Shown here: in pieces, positions 47,837 to 55,780 of the stretch
How positions within the stretch are numbered: position 1 is the first letter of the stretch
Layout of the letters: every line of letters begins with the position of its first letter
Assembly (NCBI GenBank): GCA_014156375.1
Contig: RQJH01000003.1
Location: 1,302,001 to 1,366,000, forward strand
DNA length: 64,000 bases
Direction: 5' to 3'
Source: Enterobacteriaceae bacterium 89
GTDB lineage: Bacteria; Pseudomonadota; Gammaproteobacteria; Enterobacterales; Enterobacteriaceae
Notes under the pieces: generated by a model
Seen by the model: only the letters and a program-made list of their open reading frames with translations
Database searches by the model: none
Told to the model about the DNA's origin: nothing
Made by a program: the position numbers and the translations under genes

Positions 47837-48206
47837 AACAACCTCTCTTATTATTATGTGTAGTGTACAAAAATAACCCGGTGTTGTGAAGAAGGTCCAA
47901 CCGATTGCTGCAATGGTTGCCTTCAGGCCTGAGATAGCAAGCCTTGAGCACACTATGGTTGAATTCATGTTAATTTAATGTGACGCGCAGCAACATTGTG
48001 AAACATTAAGAGTTTTGTGTGATTTCACAAAGTTATGCACTTTGCCTGCAAATTCATTCACTGCTCTGACTCTTATTATTTGTTTCTGTCGGTGTCCGGC
48101 TTCGGTTATTATTTCGTATACGCCGTCGAGCACGATGGTTTATTCGAAAATACTGCGCGTTTCACCTGCGGCAATACAAAAGGATTAACAATGATGACGA
48201 CAGACT
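47837..48206. other. ypfM-AbiE module intergenic region
   Basis: This 370-bp region holds the ypfM promoter side and, on the plus strand, an AT-rich segment (about 47990-48190). A weak reading frame on the plus strand (48035-48235) ends MMTTDFTPTRMFQD; its last 14 codons begin behind AAAGGA at 48178-48183. I see no convincing gene. It is the left flank of the toxin-antitoxin insertion. Confidence 0.5.
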
Positions 48207-49046
48207 TTACCCCGACACGAATGTTTCAGGATTAACGAACTCCATACTCACCACCCCGTTCCAGAAGTCATTCATCAATGCTTCAATGTCCCTGAGCTCA
48301 TCAGTATCCGCTTGACGCACAATAGCGTCAGTCAGCCGCTCCCTGTCGAGGTGTTTTAGCTCATCCAGAGTGGAAGCTACACTTATCCTTGCCATGTCGC
48401 TACCCAGTAACACCGCCCCCATGCGAACCGGATCCCAGTTCAAACCCTCACCTTCGTTAGATTCATAAATCCGTTCATCGTGGATAGCGCCGTATTCGCA
48501 GATTATTTTAAACAGATCGACGGCATCTTTGGCATTCCCCCGCCCACGATCCCGCCAGGCAAAAAGCTTTAATAGCGCCAGCCCAGCAAGGGAACAGAAC
48601 GGAATACTCACACCGTTATCCAGCGTCACGATAACCGAATGAGAAAAAACATCGGCGAACCCATCAACAGCCAAAATGACAACATGTTCAGGTGGCCAGA
48701 GTACCCGGTTACCTTCAGCCACATCGCCAAAAGGGATCATATCCAGCTCAATCCCTTCAACCATCAGACGATGAGCGCTTTCCGCCACTGGTAACGCTCC
48801 TTCGGCGACAAAGGCAGCCCGGAGGGCATCGAACTGCTGCCAGTTCTCAATATAAACAGCGATATCGATGTCTCTGGTACGGCGGCCAGTGCGTCTGCCA
48901 TGGACATGGTGAAGCAGGATCTCCCGGGCTGTCGCCCCGGCAATAAAAAACGAGATCCCCTGAACAGAGCAAATCTGATTAATGCGGGTTAACAGCGCTT
49001 CAATAGCTGAAAAGATCGGATTCGTTAAGGTGAAGGTATTTATCAT
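48207..49046 (-). CDS. AbiEii-like nucleotidyltransferase toxin (type IV TA)
   Basis: 279-aa predicted nucleotidyltransferase of the AbiEii/AbiGii (PF08843-type) toxin family. Core motifs: FIAGATAREILLHH (G37-A38, the GS position with Ala for Ser), DIDIAVY (metal-binding D59 and D61) and the third acidic site in IELDMIPFGD (near D102). The middle helix LALLKLFAWRDR and NAKDAVDLFKII also fit the family. AbiEii toxins are thought to transfer nucleotides, best shown for the related MenT onto tRNA. The start ATG at 49046 lies 47 bp inside the antitoxin gene, behind GAAGAG; upstream in-frame codons run through the antitoxin in another frame. Absent from this locus in E. coli. Confidence 0.8.
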   Translation of the reverse strand: MINTFTLTNPIFSAIEALLTRINQICSVQGISFFIAGATAREILLHHVHGRRTGRRTRDIDIAVYIENWQQFDALRAAFVAEGALPVAESAHRLMVEGIELDMIPFGDVAEGNRVLWPPEHVVILAVDGFADVFSHSVIVTLDNGVSIPFCSLAGLALLKLFAWRDRGRGNAKDAVDLFKIICEYGAIHDERIYESNEGEGLNWDPVRMGAVLLGSDMARISVASTLDELKHLDRERLTDAIVRQADTDELRDIEALMNDFWNGVVSMEFVNPETFVSG

Positions 49047-50001
49047 TGATGCTCTTCGCGACCTCTCTGTTCCTGTCATCCCAGCTTGACAATAATTCAG
49101 CAACGCACAGCATTGCCTGCGCTTTCTCGTTCAGTTTAAAACCCTTACCCCAGAAGCAAGAAACCAGTTGAAACTCTTTTTCCGGACCTGGTTTTAATTT
49201 CAGTTGAGCGCGTCTTTGTGATAACGGGAATGGTGTAAAAAGCAGCACTCGCTCTGGCTGCAGATAGCCCCCGCTGAGTCTTGCTGCCGCCGCTTCACCT
49301 CCCCAGTACTCTCCCGGTTTGAGAGTCATCAGATCCCAGCCATCCAGAGTGGAGGAGCCAATGTGATCTAATTTTGGCCGCAGGGCAGTGGCATAATCTT
49401 TCAGCCAAAGCGTCATCAGCTCTTCTTCATTCATCAGCCGTCGACCTGCCTGAGACTTACGGAAAAAGCGTTGCTCCTCCAGGTAAGTAAAAGCTTTACT
49501 GACCATCCCCAGCGAGATGCCAGCTTTTTCCGTCAGGTTGCGATAAGTCTCGTTGAGCGCATCCGGGCAAGTTAAGAGAACAAAAAGCAGCTTCATCACC
49601 CCTTCCGCAAAACGGCTACTGGCGACGACAGATTTCTTTTCGTACCGTCCTTCAACCCACAGACACAGGCCGGGAATGCGAACACAGGCATTTCCAGCCG
49701 TATCAATAAAATTGATCTGGCTTTCAGCACAGTATTCCGCGAGGACGGACGTCAGACGGTTACATACCAGGAGTGCAGGAGTGTTTTCAGGGAAAAGACG
49801 TATCTGCCGACGTACGGCCATCAGCGTTTCTTTACGGTGGATTTGCTTAATTTCAAGTGCGAAGGTTGCTGTTTCACCTGCCGGCCCGGTCAGCTTTCCC
49901 CATCCGTCATGCACTTCTTCCCCGCCAACAGGTTCATATACAAGATGAAAACCCTTTGGCAGATTCTCTTTCACCCGGAACAAAAGTTCTTCTTCATTCA
50001 T
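49000..50001 (-). CDS. AbiEi-like antitoxin / transcriptional regulator (type IV TA)
   Basis: 333-aa partner of the toxin, of the type annotated as AbiEi-family antitoxin (AbiEi_2-like). Residues 1-120 have an alpha/beta pattern with ATFALEIKQ (E50-x-K52) and PALLVCNRLTSVLAEYC plus INFIDTAGNACVRI, resembling a PD-(D/E)XK-like fold. Residues 130-185 form a winged helix (LNETYRNLTEKAGISLGMVS). The C-terminal part (190-333) is family-specific. It is transcribed first and overlaps the toxin gene. AAGGTG precedes the ATG. A strong palindrome directly upstream suggests autorepression, as reported for AbiEi proteins. Confidence 0.75.
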   Translation of the reverse strand: MNEEELLFRVKENLPKGFHLVYEPVGGEEVHDGWGKLTGPAGETATFALEIKQIHRKETLMAVRRQIRLFPENTPALLVCNRLTSVLAEYCAESQINFIDTAGNACVRIPGLCLWVEGRYEKKSVVASSRFAEGVMKLLFVLLTCPDALNETYRNLTEKAGISLGMVSKAFTYLEEQRFFRKSQAGRRLMNEEELMTLWLKDYATALRPKLDHIGSSTLDGWDLMTLKPGEYWGGEAAAARLSGGYLQPERVLLFTPFPLSQRRAQLKLKPGPEKEFQLVSCFWGKGFKLNEKAQAMLCVAELLSSWDDRNREVAKSINDKYLHLNESDLFSY

Positions 50002-50018
50002 TGATGTTCACACCTTAA

Positions 50019-50059
50019 ATTTGTTCATGAATCATGAACAAATCAATACTATGAACAAA
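50019..50059. promoter_or_regulatory. Palindromic operator upstream of the AbiEi-like gene
   Basis: Perfect 12-bp arms ATTTGTTCATGA and TCATGAACAAAT around one base (50019-50043), 17 bp upstream of the antitoxin start. A further half-site ATGAACAAA lies at 50051-50059, 17 bp from the matching half of the palindrome. Known AbiEi antitoxins bind inverted repeats in their own promoter; the identity of the binder here is inference. Confidence 0.75.
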
Positions 50060-50151
50060 GCAATTTTGACGCAAGATATATCCGTACCTGTCAGCGATAG
50101 ATTCCTGATAACCTTAGATCTTATTATTTTGGAAAAGGTAACTTTCTTATC

Positions 50152-50517
50152 ATGACTACTGCTCCTTTAACCCTGTACGGCATTAAAAACTGCGACACCA
50201 TTAAGAAAGCCCGCCGCTGGCTGGAAGAGCATCAGCTTGAGTACCGCTTTCACGACTACCGTGTCGATGGCCTCGATCGCGCATTGTTAGACACTTTTAT
50301 CGCTGAACTGGGCTGGGAAGCGCTGTTAAATACTCGTGGCACAACGTGGCGCAAACTGGATGAATCCCTGCGGGCTTCCATCAACAACGCCGATTCGGCA
50401 GCGGCGCTGATGCTCGAAATGCCGGCAATCATCAAACGCCCATTGCTCTGCGCGCCCGGTCAGCCTATGCTGCTGGGTTTTAGTGATTCCAGTTACCAGA
50501 CGTTTAACGAGGTGTAG
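50152..50517 (+). CDS. yffB: ArsC/Spx-family protein YffB
   Basis: 121-aa thioredoxin-fold protein of the ArsC/Spx family. The N-terminus [20 protein letters not shown] shows the single-Cys active-site loop (NCDT) used for glutathione-type or arsenate-reductase chemistry; real substrate unknown. It lies 3 bp before dapE and is co-transcribed, as in E. coli. The N-terminus is a few residues longer (MTTAPL) than in E. coli. Confidence 0.92.
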   Translation: MTTAPLTLYGIKNCDTIKKARRWLEEHQLEYRFHDYRVDGLDRALLDTFIAELGWEALLNTRGTTWRKLDESLRASINNADSAAALMLEMPAIIKRPLLCAPGQPMLLGFSDSSYQTFNEV

Positions 50518-50520
50518 TGT

Positions 50521-51648
50521 ATGTCATGCCCGGTCATTGAGCTGGCTCAACAGCTTATTCGCCGCCCTTCCCTTAGCCCTGATGACGCGGGCTGCCAGGC
50601 GCTGATGATTGAGCGCCTGCGCGCAATTGGTTTTACCGTTGAAGCCATGGATTTTGGCGATACCCAGAATTTCTGGGCGTGGCGCGGCAAAGGGGAAACG
50701 CTCGCGTTTGCCGGACATACCGACGTAGTGCCCGCAGGCGACGCCGACCGCTGGATCAATCCTCCGTTTGAACCGACCATTCGCGACGGCATGCTGTTTG
50801 GCCGAGGTGCGGCAGACATGAAAGGATCGCTGGCGGCCATGGTGGTCGCAGCAGAGCGTTTTGTCGCCCAGCATCCGAACCACAAAGGCCGTCTGGCGTT
50901 TATGATCACCTCTGACGAAGAAGCCAGCGCAACACACGGCACGGTAAAAGTGGTGGAAGCCCTGATGGCCCGCAACGAGCGCCTGGATTACTGCCTGGTC
51001 GGTGAGCCATCAAGCACAGAAATTGTCGGCGACGTAGTGAAGAACGGCCGTCGTGGCTCAATGACCTGTAACCTGACCATTCACGGCGTGCAGGGGCATG
51101 TAGCCTATCCGCATCTGGCAGATAACCCGGTACACCGCGCAGCACCGATGCTGAACGAACTGGTGGGGATCGAGTGGGATCAGGGCAACGAATTTTTCCC
51201 GCAGACCAGCATGCAGATTGCCAACATTAACGCGGGCACCGGCAGCAATAACGTTATCCCTGGCGATCTGTTTGTGCAGTTCAACTTCCGCTTCAGCACC
51301 GAGCTGACCGTTGAGATGATCAAACAGCGCGTCATTGAACTGCTCGATAAACACGAGCTGCGCTACAGCGTCGACTGGTGGGTCTCCGGCCAGCCTTTCC
51401 TGACACCGCGTGGGAAACTGGTGGATGCGGTGGTGAATGCCATTGAGCACTATAATGAAATTAAACCGCAGCTGCTGACCACGGGTGGTACTTCTGATGG
51501 TCGCTTTATCGCACAGATGGGCGCGCAGGTGGTTGAGCTGGGGCCGGTGAATGCCACCATTCATAAAATTAACGAATGCGTGAATGCCGCCGACCTGCAG
51601 CTTCTGGCCCGGATGTATCAGCGGATTATGGAACAACTGGTCGCATAA
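50521..51648 (+). CDS. dapE: Succinyl-diaminopimelate desuccinylase
   Basis: Zn-dependent M20-family hydrolase (375 aa) of lysine and meso-diaminopimelate synthesis, hence cell wall synthesis. Zinc ligand His in [14 protein letters not shown] (near 66), bridging Asp in [17 protein letters not shown] (near 100), catalytic Glu-Glu in [13 protein letters not shown] (near 134-135), and C-terminal His in [11 protein letters not shown] (near 349). Length equals E. coli DapE. Follows yffB by 3 bp. Confidence 0.98.
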   Translation: MSCPVIELAQQLIRRPSLSPDDAGCQALMIERLRAIGFTVEAMDFGDTQNFWAWRGKGETLAFAGHTDVVPAGDADRWINPPFEPTIRDGMLFGRGAADMKGSLAAMVVAAERFVAQHPNHKGRLAFMITSDEEASATHGTVKVVEALMARNERLDYCLVGEPSSTEIVGDVVKNGRRGSMTCNLTIHGVQGHVAYPHLADNPVHRAAPMLNELVGIEWDQGNEFFPQTSMQIANINAGTGSNNVIPGDLFVQFNFRFSTELTVEMIKQRVIELLDKHELRYSVDWWVSGQPFLTPRGKLVDAVVNAIEHYNEIKPQLLTTGGTSDGRFIAQMGAQVVELGPVNATIHKINECVNAADLQLLARMYQRIMEQLVA

Positions 51649-51675
51649 GCGGCATGACTCTGAGAGGTGACAGGC

Positions 51676-51867
51676 ATGGACTGGCTGGCTAAATATTGGT
51701 GGATCCTGGTGCTGGTGTTTTTACTGGGCGTGATCCTGAACGTGATTAAAGATCTCAAGCGCGTGGATCCGAAAAAATTCATGGCAAACAAGCCCGATCT
51801 TCCTCCCCATCGTGACTTCAACGATAAGTGGGATGACGACGACGAGTGGCCGAAGAAGAAGCCTTAA
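51676..51867 (+). CDS. ypfN: UPF0370 membrane protein YpfN
   Basis: 63-aa single-pass membrane protein (E. coli YpfN 66 aa). N-terminal helix [20 protein letters not shown] (residues 3-22), then a cytoplasmic tail [20 protein letters not shown] and a Lys-rich end. The start ATG at 51676 follows GAGAGGTG; an in-frame GTG nine bases upstream is part of that ribosome-binding site. Function unknown. Last gene behind dapE. Confidence 0.92.
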   Translation: MDWLAKYWWILVLVFLLGVILNVIKDLKRVDPKKFMANKPDLPPHRDFNDKWDDDDEWPKKKP

Positions 51868-51875
51868 GTACAAAA

Positions 51876-51950
51876 TGCCCGGTGGCGCAGGCTTACCGGA
51901 CCTACAAAATCAATTCGTAGGCCCGGTAAGGCGTCAGCCGCCACCGGGCA
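51876..51950. repeat. BIME (paired REP elements)
   Basis: TGCCCGGTGGCGCAGGCTTA and its inverted partner GTCAGCCGCCACCGGGCA around an inner GGACCTACAAA/TTCGTAGGCC. Located between the convergent ypfN and ymjA-like ends, where ypfH follows in E. coli. Confidence 0.85.
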
Positions 51951-51971
51951 ATCCGCCATCAGGCAAAAAAA

Positions 51972-52217
51972 TTACTCGTTACCCCAGCGGTTGAGGAAAT
52001 TAGCAATATCATCAATACGCTGCCCGTCGATACCCGCGGCAATCGCCATCTCTGACTGATCTTCCTCACTGATTTCTTCGTTGTTCATCAGGCGGGTGAC
52101 CAGCAGCTGAAAATATTTCGCCAGCGCATCGCGCTCGTCTTCGCTCACCGGCTTTTCTGCTTCCGTCGCGTACTCATCGGCGATGTCATAATATTTGAGT
52201 GGAGTTTCTTCGTTCAT
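51972..52217 (-). CDS. ymjA: DUF2543 protein, YmjA-like
   Basis: 81-aa acidic cytoplasmic protein matching the DUF2543 family (E. coli YmjA, 81 aa): [50 protein letters not shown]. Function unknown. In E. coli ymjA lies elsewhere, so its place beside ypfN is a lineage feature. The start at 52217 gives the exact family length; the extended frame to 52262 is unsupported. Confidence 0.85.
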   Translation of the reverse strand: MNEETPLKYYDIADEYATEAEKPVSEDERDALAKYFQLLVTRLMNNEEISEEDQSEMAIAAGIDGQRIDDIANFLNRWGNE

Positions 52218-52346
52218 GGGTGTCCCCTGTTTAGCGCCTGTGGCTGTCTTGTCTGGCTGCAATCATATCATTCCTCACCGCCAGAACTTATCAGCGGGGT
52301 GAGAATTCGTTATCATCCGCTGCTCCATTTCACGCCAGGTTGTCTG

Positions 52347-53036
52347 ATGTCTGCGATTATCGATACTTTTATTGCCCCGCTCTGCCATGAGTCCATCGGG
52401 ATCCTCCATCAGGACGAGCATCTGCTGATTATCGATAAACCCTCCGGACTGCTCAGTCTGTCAGGAAAAAACCCGCTCAATCTTGATTCGGTGCACCATC
52501 GCCTGGTGCAGCAGTTTCCAGGCTGCGCGCTGGTTCATCGTCTTGATTTTGGCACTTCCGGATTATTAGTCGTCGCCCGCAATAAAGAGATTAACGCCGC
52601 CCTTTGCCAGCAGTTTAGCCAGCGTGCCGTACGTAAAGTCTATAGCGCCCTGCTGTGCGGGCATCTGGAAAAGGATGAGGGAATGATAGACGCGCCAATA
52701 GCGAAAGATCCGGCGCTGTTTCCGCTGATGTCGATCTGCGCCGCGACGGGAAAACCGGCACGCTCCCGCTATCGAGTGATCGAACGTTTTCAGCAGGACG
52801 GAACGCTGCTGCCATTAACGCGGGTAGAGCTGACGCCTGAAACCGGGCGAACTCACCAGCTGCGTATTCACTGTCAGCATCTGGGCCACCCGATTCTGGG
52901 CTGTGATTTATACGGCGGCCGCCTGCTGCCGGGCAGCGAACAGGCTTCGAGGCTGATGCTGCACGCCAGCCAGCTGGATTTCGTTCACCCGGTTAGCGGG
53001 GAAAAAATCAACGCGCGCAGCGAGAGCCCGTTCTGA
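52347..53036 (+). CDS. RluA-family pseudouridine synthase
   Basis: 229-aa RNA pseudouridine synthase of the RluA branch. Catalytic motif ALVHRLDFGTSGLLVVARN (HRLDxxTSG, Asp near 68), then RAVRKVYSALLCGH and the C-terminal RVELTPETGRTHQLRIHCQHLGH. It has no S4 domain. RluA itself modifies 23S rRNA U746 and tRNA U32; whether this is a paralogue with another target is not decided by sequence alone. Start at the ATG 52347. Convergent with yaiL; not in this place in E. coli. Confidence 0.88.
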   Translation: MSAIIDTFIAPLCHESIGILHQDEHLLIIDKPSGLLSLSGKNPLNLDSVHHRLVQQFPGCALVHRLDFGTSGLLVVARNKEINAALCQQFSQRAVRKVYSALLCGHLEKDEGMIDAPIAKDPALFPLMSICAATGKPARSRYRVIERFQQDGTLLPLTRVELTPETGRTHQLRIHCQHLGHPILGCDLYGGRLLPGSEQASRLMLHASQLDFVHPVSGEKINARSESPF

Positions 53037-53573
53037 TCACCACATCAAATCATCAGGAATTTTGAAGTCAGCGTACGGATCGTCTTCGTCCTCGGCTTCC
53101 TTGCTTAGTGTGCTGTGCAGCACGATGGCGCTCTCGTCGCGCTGAGCAATCTTATCGGCAACCACCGCCGGAATAATGGCATATTTGCTGTCACCGTTTT
53201 CCACCGCCAGACGAGCGATAGCCAGACGACCGTTGATCAACTGAGTCTGAGTCAGTTTATCGACGGTGATCTTCTTGATCAGATTGTTATCGGTGAAGTT
53301 GAAATCGATATTGCCGCGGGCCACTTCGATTTTGTTCATTTCAATCAGCTGCTTCACCTGTGCCTTCAGCTCTTTCGACATGACGGCCTGCTTATGCTGC
53401 TCGCTCAGCTGCTTGTCGCGCTCAATCTGGGCCTTTTTGTTTTCTTCCACCGCCTCTCTGGCCTCACGCGCCTGAACTCGTGATTTTTTTGCCGTGCGCT
53501 GGACTTTGGCCACTTTTTTGCTGCTCACTAAGCCAGCTTTGAGCATCTGCTCCTGTAAGGTGAGTTTTGTCAT
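53037..53573 (-). CDS. yaiL: DUF2058 protein YaiL
   Basis: 178-aa basic cytoplasmic protein of DUF2058 (E. coli YaiL, 179 aa, called nucleoprotein/polynucleotide-associated). N-terminal helical, Lys/Arg-rich coiled region (KKVAKVQRTAKKSRVQAREA), then a C-terminal domain NFTDNNLIKKITVDKLTQTQ. Probably RNA- or ribosome-associated (inference). The start MTKLTLQEQMLKAGL is set by homology. Its E. coli location is elsewhere. Divergent from the MlrA-like gene. Confidence 0.88.
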   Translation of the reverse strand: MTKLTLQEQMLKAGLVSSKKVAKVQRTAKKSRVQAREAREAVEENKKAQIERDKQLSEQHKQAVMSKELKAQVKQLIEMNKIEVARGNIDFNFTDNNLIKKITVDKLTQTQLINGRLAIARLAVENGDSKYAIIPAVVADKIAQRDESAIVLHSTLSKEAEDEDDPYADFKIPDDLMW

Positions 53574-53727
53574 TTTCGTGTCTGAACCTGATGGGGAATG
53601 GGCTGGATTATACCTGCAATTGCTGAGGTTGTGCCAGATGGCAGGCGTCACGCATCCTCAGTGGCTTCATCCAGACGGGAAAGATTCGTAGTATATTGAG
53701 AGTAAACGAGCTTAACAGGAACTCCCC

Positions 53728-54456
53728 ATGCTTTACTCCATCGGTGAATTTGCGAAACTTTGCGGGATCAACGCCACCACGCTGCGGGCGTGGCAGCGTC
53801 GCTATGGCCTGCTAAAGCCGCAGCGCACCGACGGTGGACACAGGCAGTATAGCGATGACGATGTGGAGAAAGCGCTGAAAATACTGGACTGGGTAAAAAA
53901 AGGCGTTCCCGTAAGCCAGGTCAAACCTCTGCTGGCGCGCCCGGCGGCTCGTAAAGCGAATAACTGGCTGACTTTGCAGGAAACCCTGCTCCAGCGGCTG
54001 AAAGAGGGAAAGATTGAGTCAGTGCGCCAGCTGCTGTATGACTCAGGGCGCGACTACCCCAGAGCGGAGCTGGTGACTGAAGTGCTCCGTCCGCTGCGTA
54101 GCAAAGTCTCCGCTAACGTCGCGGCAATGATGACGCTGCGTGAAATCCTCGACGGCATCATTATTTCCTACACCTCCTTTTGCCTTGAAGGTGACCGAAG
54201 AGCCCCCGGCGATAATTTGCTTCTCAGCGGCTGGCACCTCAACGACCCTTGTGAAGTGTGGCTGGAAGCGCTTAAACGCACCGGCCAAGGGCACCGAATC
54301 GATATTCTGCCCATGACCGCATCAACGCTTGCGCCGGAGCTTTTCCCGGAACGCCAGTGGCTGCTGGTGACCAGCGGTAAAGTCACGGCGGCACGCCAGA
54401 AGCAGATTGAAGCCTGGCGCCAGCAGGTCGTTTCTCTCGAGGTCATCGCGCTGTAA
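53728..54456 (+). CDS. MlrA-like MerR-family transcriptional regulator
   Basis: 242-aa regulator with a MerR-type winged helix (IGEFAKLCGINATTLRAWQR, then YGLLKPQRTDGGHRQYSDDD, residues 4-50) and a C-terminal domain like the cobalamin-binding fold of MlrA/LitR/CarH. It closely resembles MlrA, including the near-identical LRAWQRRYGLLKPQRTDGGH recognition region. The DxHxxG cobalamin signature of light-sensing LitR/CarH is absent (the aligned part is GWHLNDP), so B12-based light sensing is unlikely. It lies directly upstream of, and in the same direction as, the operon it probably controls, with an MlrA-box-like repeat between them. It is probably a paralogue of E. coli mlrA, not the orthologue. 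Confidence 0.85.
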   Translation: MLYSIGEFAKLCGINATTLRAWQRRYGLLKPQRTDGGHRQYSDDDVEKALKILDWVKKGVPVSQVKPLLARPAARKANNWLTLQETLLQRLKEGKIESVRQLLYDSGRDYPRAELVTEVLRPLRSKVSANVAAMMTLREILDGIIISYTSFCLEGDRRAPGDNLLLSGWHLNDPCEVWLEALKRTGQGHRIDILPMTASTLAPELFPERQWLLVTSGKVTAARQKQIEAWRQQVVSLEVIAL

Positions 54457-54549
54457 ATGGCGTCAGCTTGCCTTACCCGCTTTATTACCCTCACAAAACC
54501 ACAAATCACAACCCATTAATAAACATATAAAATATAATATATTTTTAGT

Positions 54550-54585
54550 AAAACTTGGACAAATAATCATTCTTGTGCAAGTTTT
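54550..54585. promoter_or_regulatory. MlrA-box-like inverted repeat
   Basis: Arms AAAACTTGGACA (54550-54561) and TGTGCAAGTTTT (54574-54585) are inverted repeats with one mismatch, separated by exactly 12 bp. The E. coli MlrA box at csgD is AAAATTGTACA-N12-TGTACAATTTT. Placed between the mlrA-like gene and the operon start (54630), with an AT-rich stretch containing TATAAT at 54533-54538 just upstream. Most likely the binding site of the adjacent regulator (inference). Confidence 0.7.
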
Positions 54586-54629
54586 AAAAGTATCGCCACA
54601 GGGTGCAATTCATCGTCAGGGTGAATGTG

Positions 54630-55064
54630 ATGAGCACAATCCAGTCCGTTATCGACCGCTTTGTCGGGTACTACACCGCGCTGGACAGCCAGCCTCCTTC
54701 AGCACTGAGCGCGCTTTATCACCCCGCCGCCCTGCTCGTCGATCCGTTTGGTGAACATCGGGGTCTGCCTGCCATTCAGCGCTACTTTCTTCATCTGCTG
54801 CAAAACGTGGAAACGTGCCGTTTTTCCATCGACAAAATATTCAGTGCTGACAATGGTTTTTCGCTGACGTGGACCATGCACTGGTCTCATCCGCGTATTG
54901 CCGGGGGCAAGCAACTTACTTTAGCGGGCAGCTCTCAGATTGATGTTCAGGACTCACTGGTTATCTTCCAGCGCGATTACTACGATGCCGGAGAGATGCT
55001 TTATGAACACCTGCCGCTGCTGGGCTGGGCAATACGCAGCGTGAAAAGGCGGGTGCGCGCATGA
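54630..55064 (+). CDS. NTF2-like (SnoaL-type) protein
   Basis: 144-aa protein with the nuclear transport factor 2-like cone fold: MSTIQSVIDRFVGYYTALDS with the N-terminal helix, YHPAALLVDPFGEHRGLPAI and the beta-rich C-terminal half ending FQRDYYDAGEMLYEHLPLLG. Such proteins often bind small hydrophobic ligands; function here is unknown. First gene of the operon. The stop overlaps the next start as ATGA. The start at 54630 is the best-supported one (CAGGGTG upstream). Confidence 0.8.
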   Translation: MSTIQSVIDRFVGYYTALDSQPPSALSALYHPAALLVDPFGEHRGLPAIQRYFLHLLQNVETCRFSIDKIFSADNGFSLTWTMHWSHPRIAGGKQLTLAGSSQIDVQDSLVIFQRDYYDAGEMLYEHLPLLGWAIRSVKRRVRA

Positions 55065-55780
55065 AAACGGTGCTGATCACCGGAGCCAGCTCGGGCATTG
55101 GCGAAGGACTGGCAAAATCCTGGGCGGATGATGGCTATCACGTGATTGCCTGCGGGCGCGATCCTCTGCGGCTGGATGCCCTGCATCAGTACAGCGAGCT
55201 TATTACGGTGCGCCTGTTTGATATGACAGACCGCGAGGCATGCCAGATGGCGCTGGCTGACTGCGCGGCGGAGCTGGTTATCCTCTGTGCAGGAACCTGC
55301 GAGTACCTGGACCACGGCGTGATTGACGCCGCGCGGGTGGAAAAAGTGATGAGCACCAATTTTATGGGGCCGGTGAACTGTCTGGCGGCGCTGCAAAACA
55401 GGCTCTCCCCCGGCAGCCGCGTGGTGCTGGTCAGTTCGATGGCCCACTGGCTACCATTCCCCCGCGCCGAAGCCTACGGTGCGTCCAAAGCAGCGCTGAG
55501 CTGGTTTGCGCAAAGCCTGCGTCTGGACTGGGAGCCAAAAGGCATTGCCGTTACCGTCGTGTACCCCGGCTTTGTGGATACGCCGCTGACGCGAAAAAAT
55601 GATTTTGCTATGCCCGGGCTGGTCAGCGTTGAGCAGGCCGTCACCGCCATTCGTCGCGGACTGGCAAAGGGCAAATCACAGATTGTTTTCCCGACGGCTT
55701 TCGGCCTGCAGCTGCGATTGCTCCACGCCCTGCCCTCGTTCGTGCAGCGTGTACTGCTGCGCAGGATGGTGCGCCCATGA
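55061..55780 (+). CDS. Short-chain dehydrogenase/reductase
   Basis: 239-aa classical SDR. NAD(P) motif VLITGASSGIGEGLAKSW (TGxxxGIG, residues 4-21) with an Arg after the second strand (CGRD), favouring NADPH. Catalytic Ser/Tyr/Lys in LVSSMAHWLPFPRAEAYGASK (Tyr near 145, Lys near 149; 20-residue-scale motif). C-terminal hydrophobic helix region LQLRLLHALPSFVQRVLLRR could touch the membrane. ATGA overlaps at both ends. Likely acts on a lipid carbonyl or hydroxyl in the same pathway (inference). Confidence 0.88.
   Translation: MKTVLITGASSGIGEGLAKSWADDGYHVIACGRDPLRLDALHQYSELITVRLFDMTDREACQMALADCAAELVILCAGTCEYLDHGVIDAARVEKVMSTNFMGPVNCLAALQNRLSPGSRVVLVSSMAHWLPFPRAEAYGASKAALSWFAQSLRLDWEPKGIAVTVVYPGFVDTPLTRKNDFAMPGLVSVEQAVTAIRRGLAKGKSQIVFPTAFGLQLRLLHALPSFVQRVLLRRMVRP

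Noticed and set aside
48207-50001. Prophage or transposon boundaries around the toxin-antitoxin module
   Set aside because: No integrase, transposase, terminal inverted repeats or tRNA attachment site are visible; the module seems to be a simple two-gene insertion.
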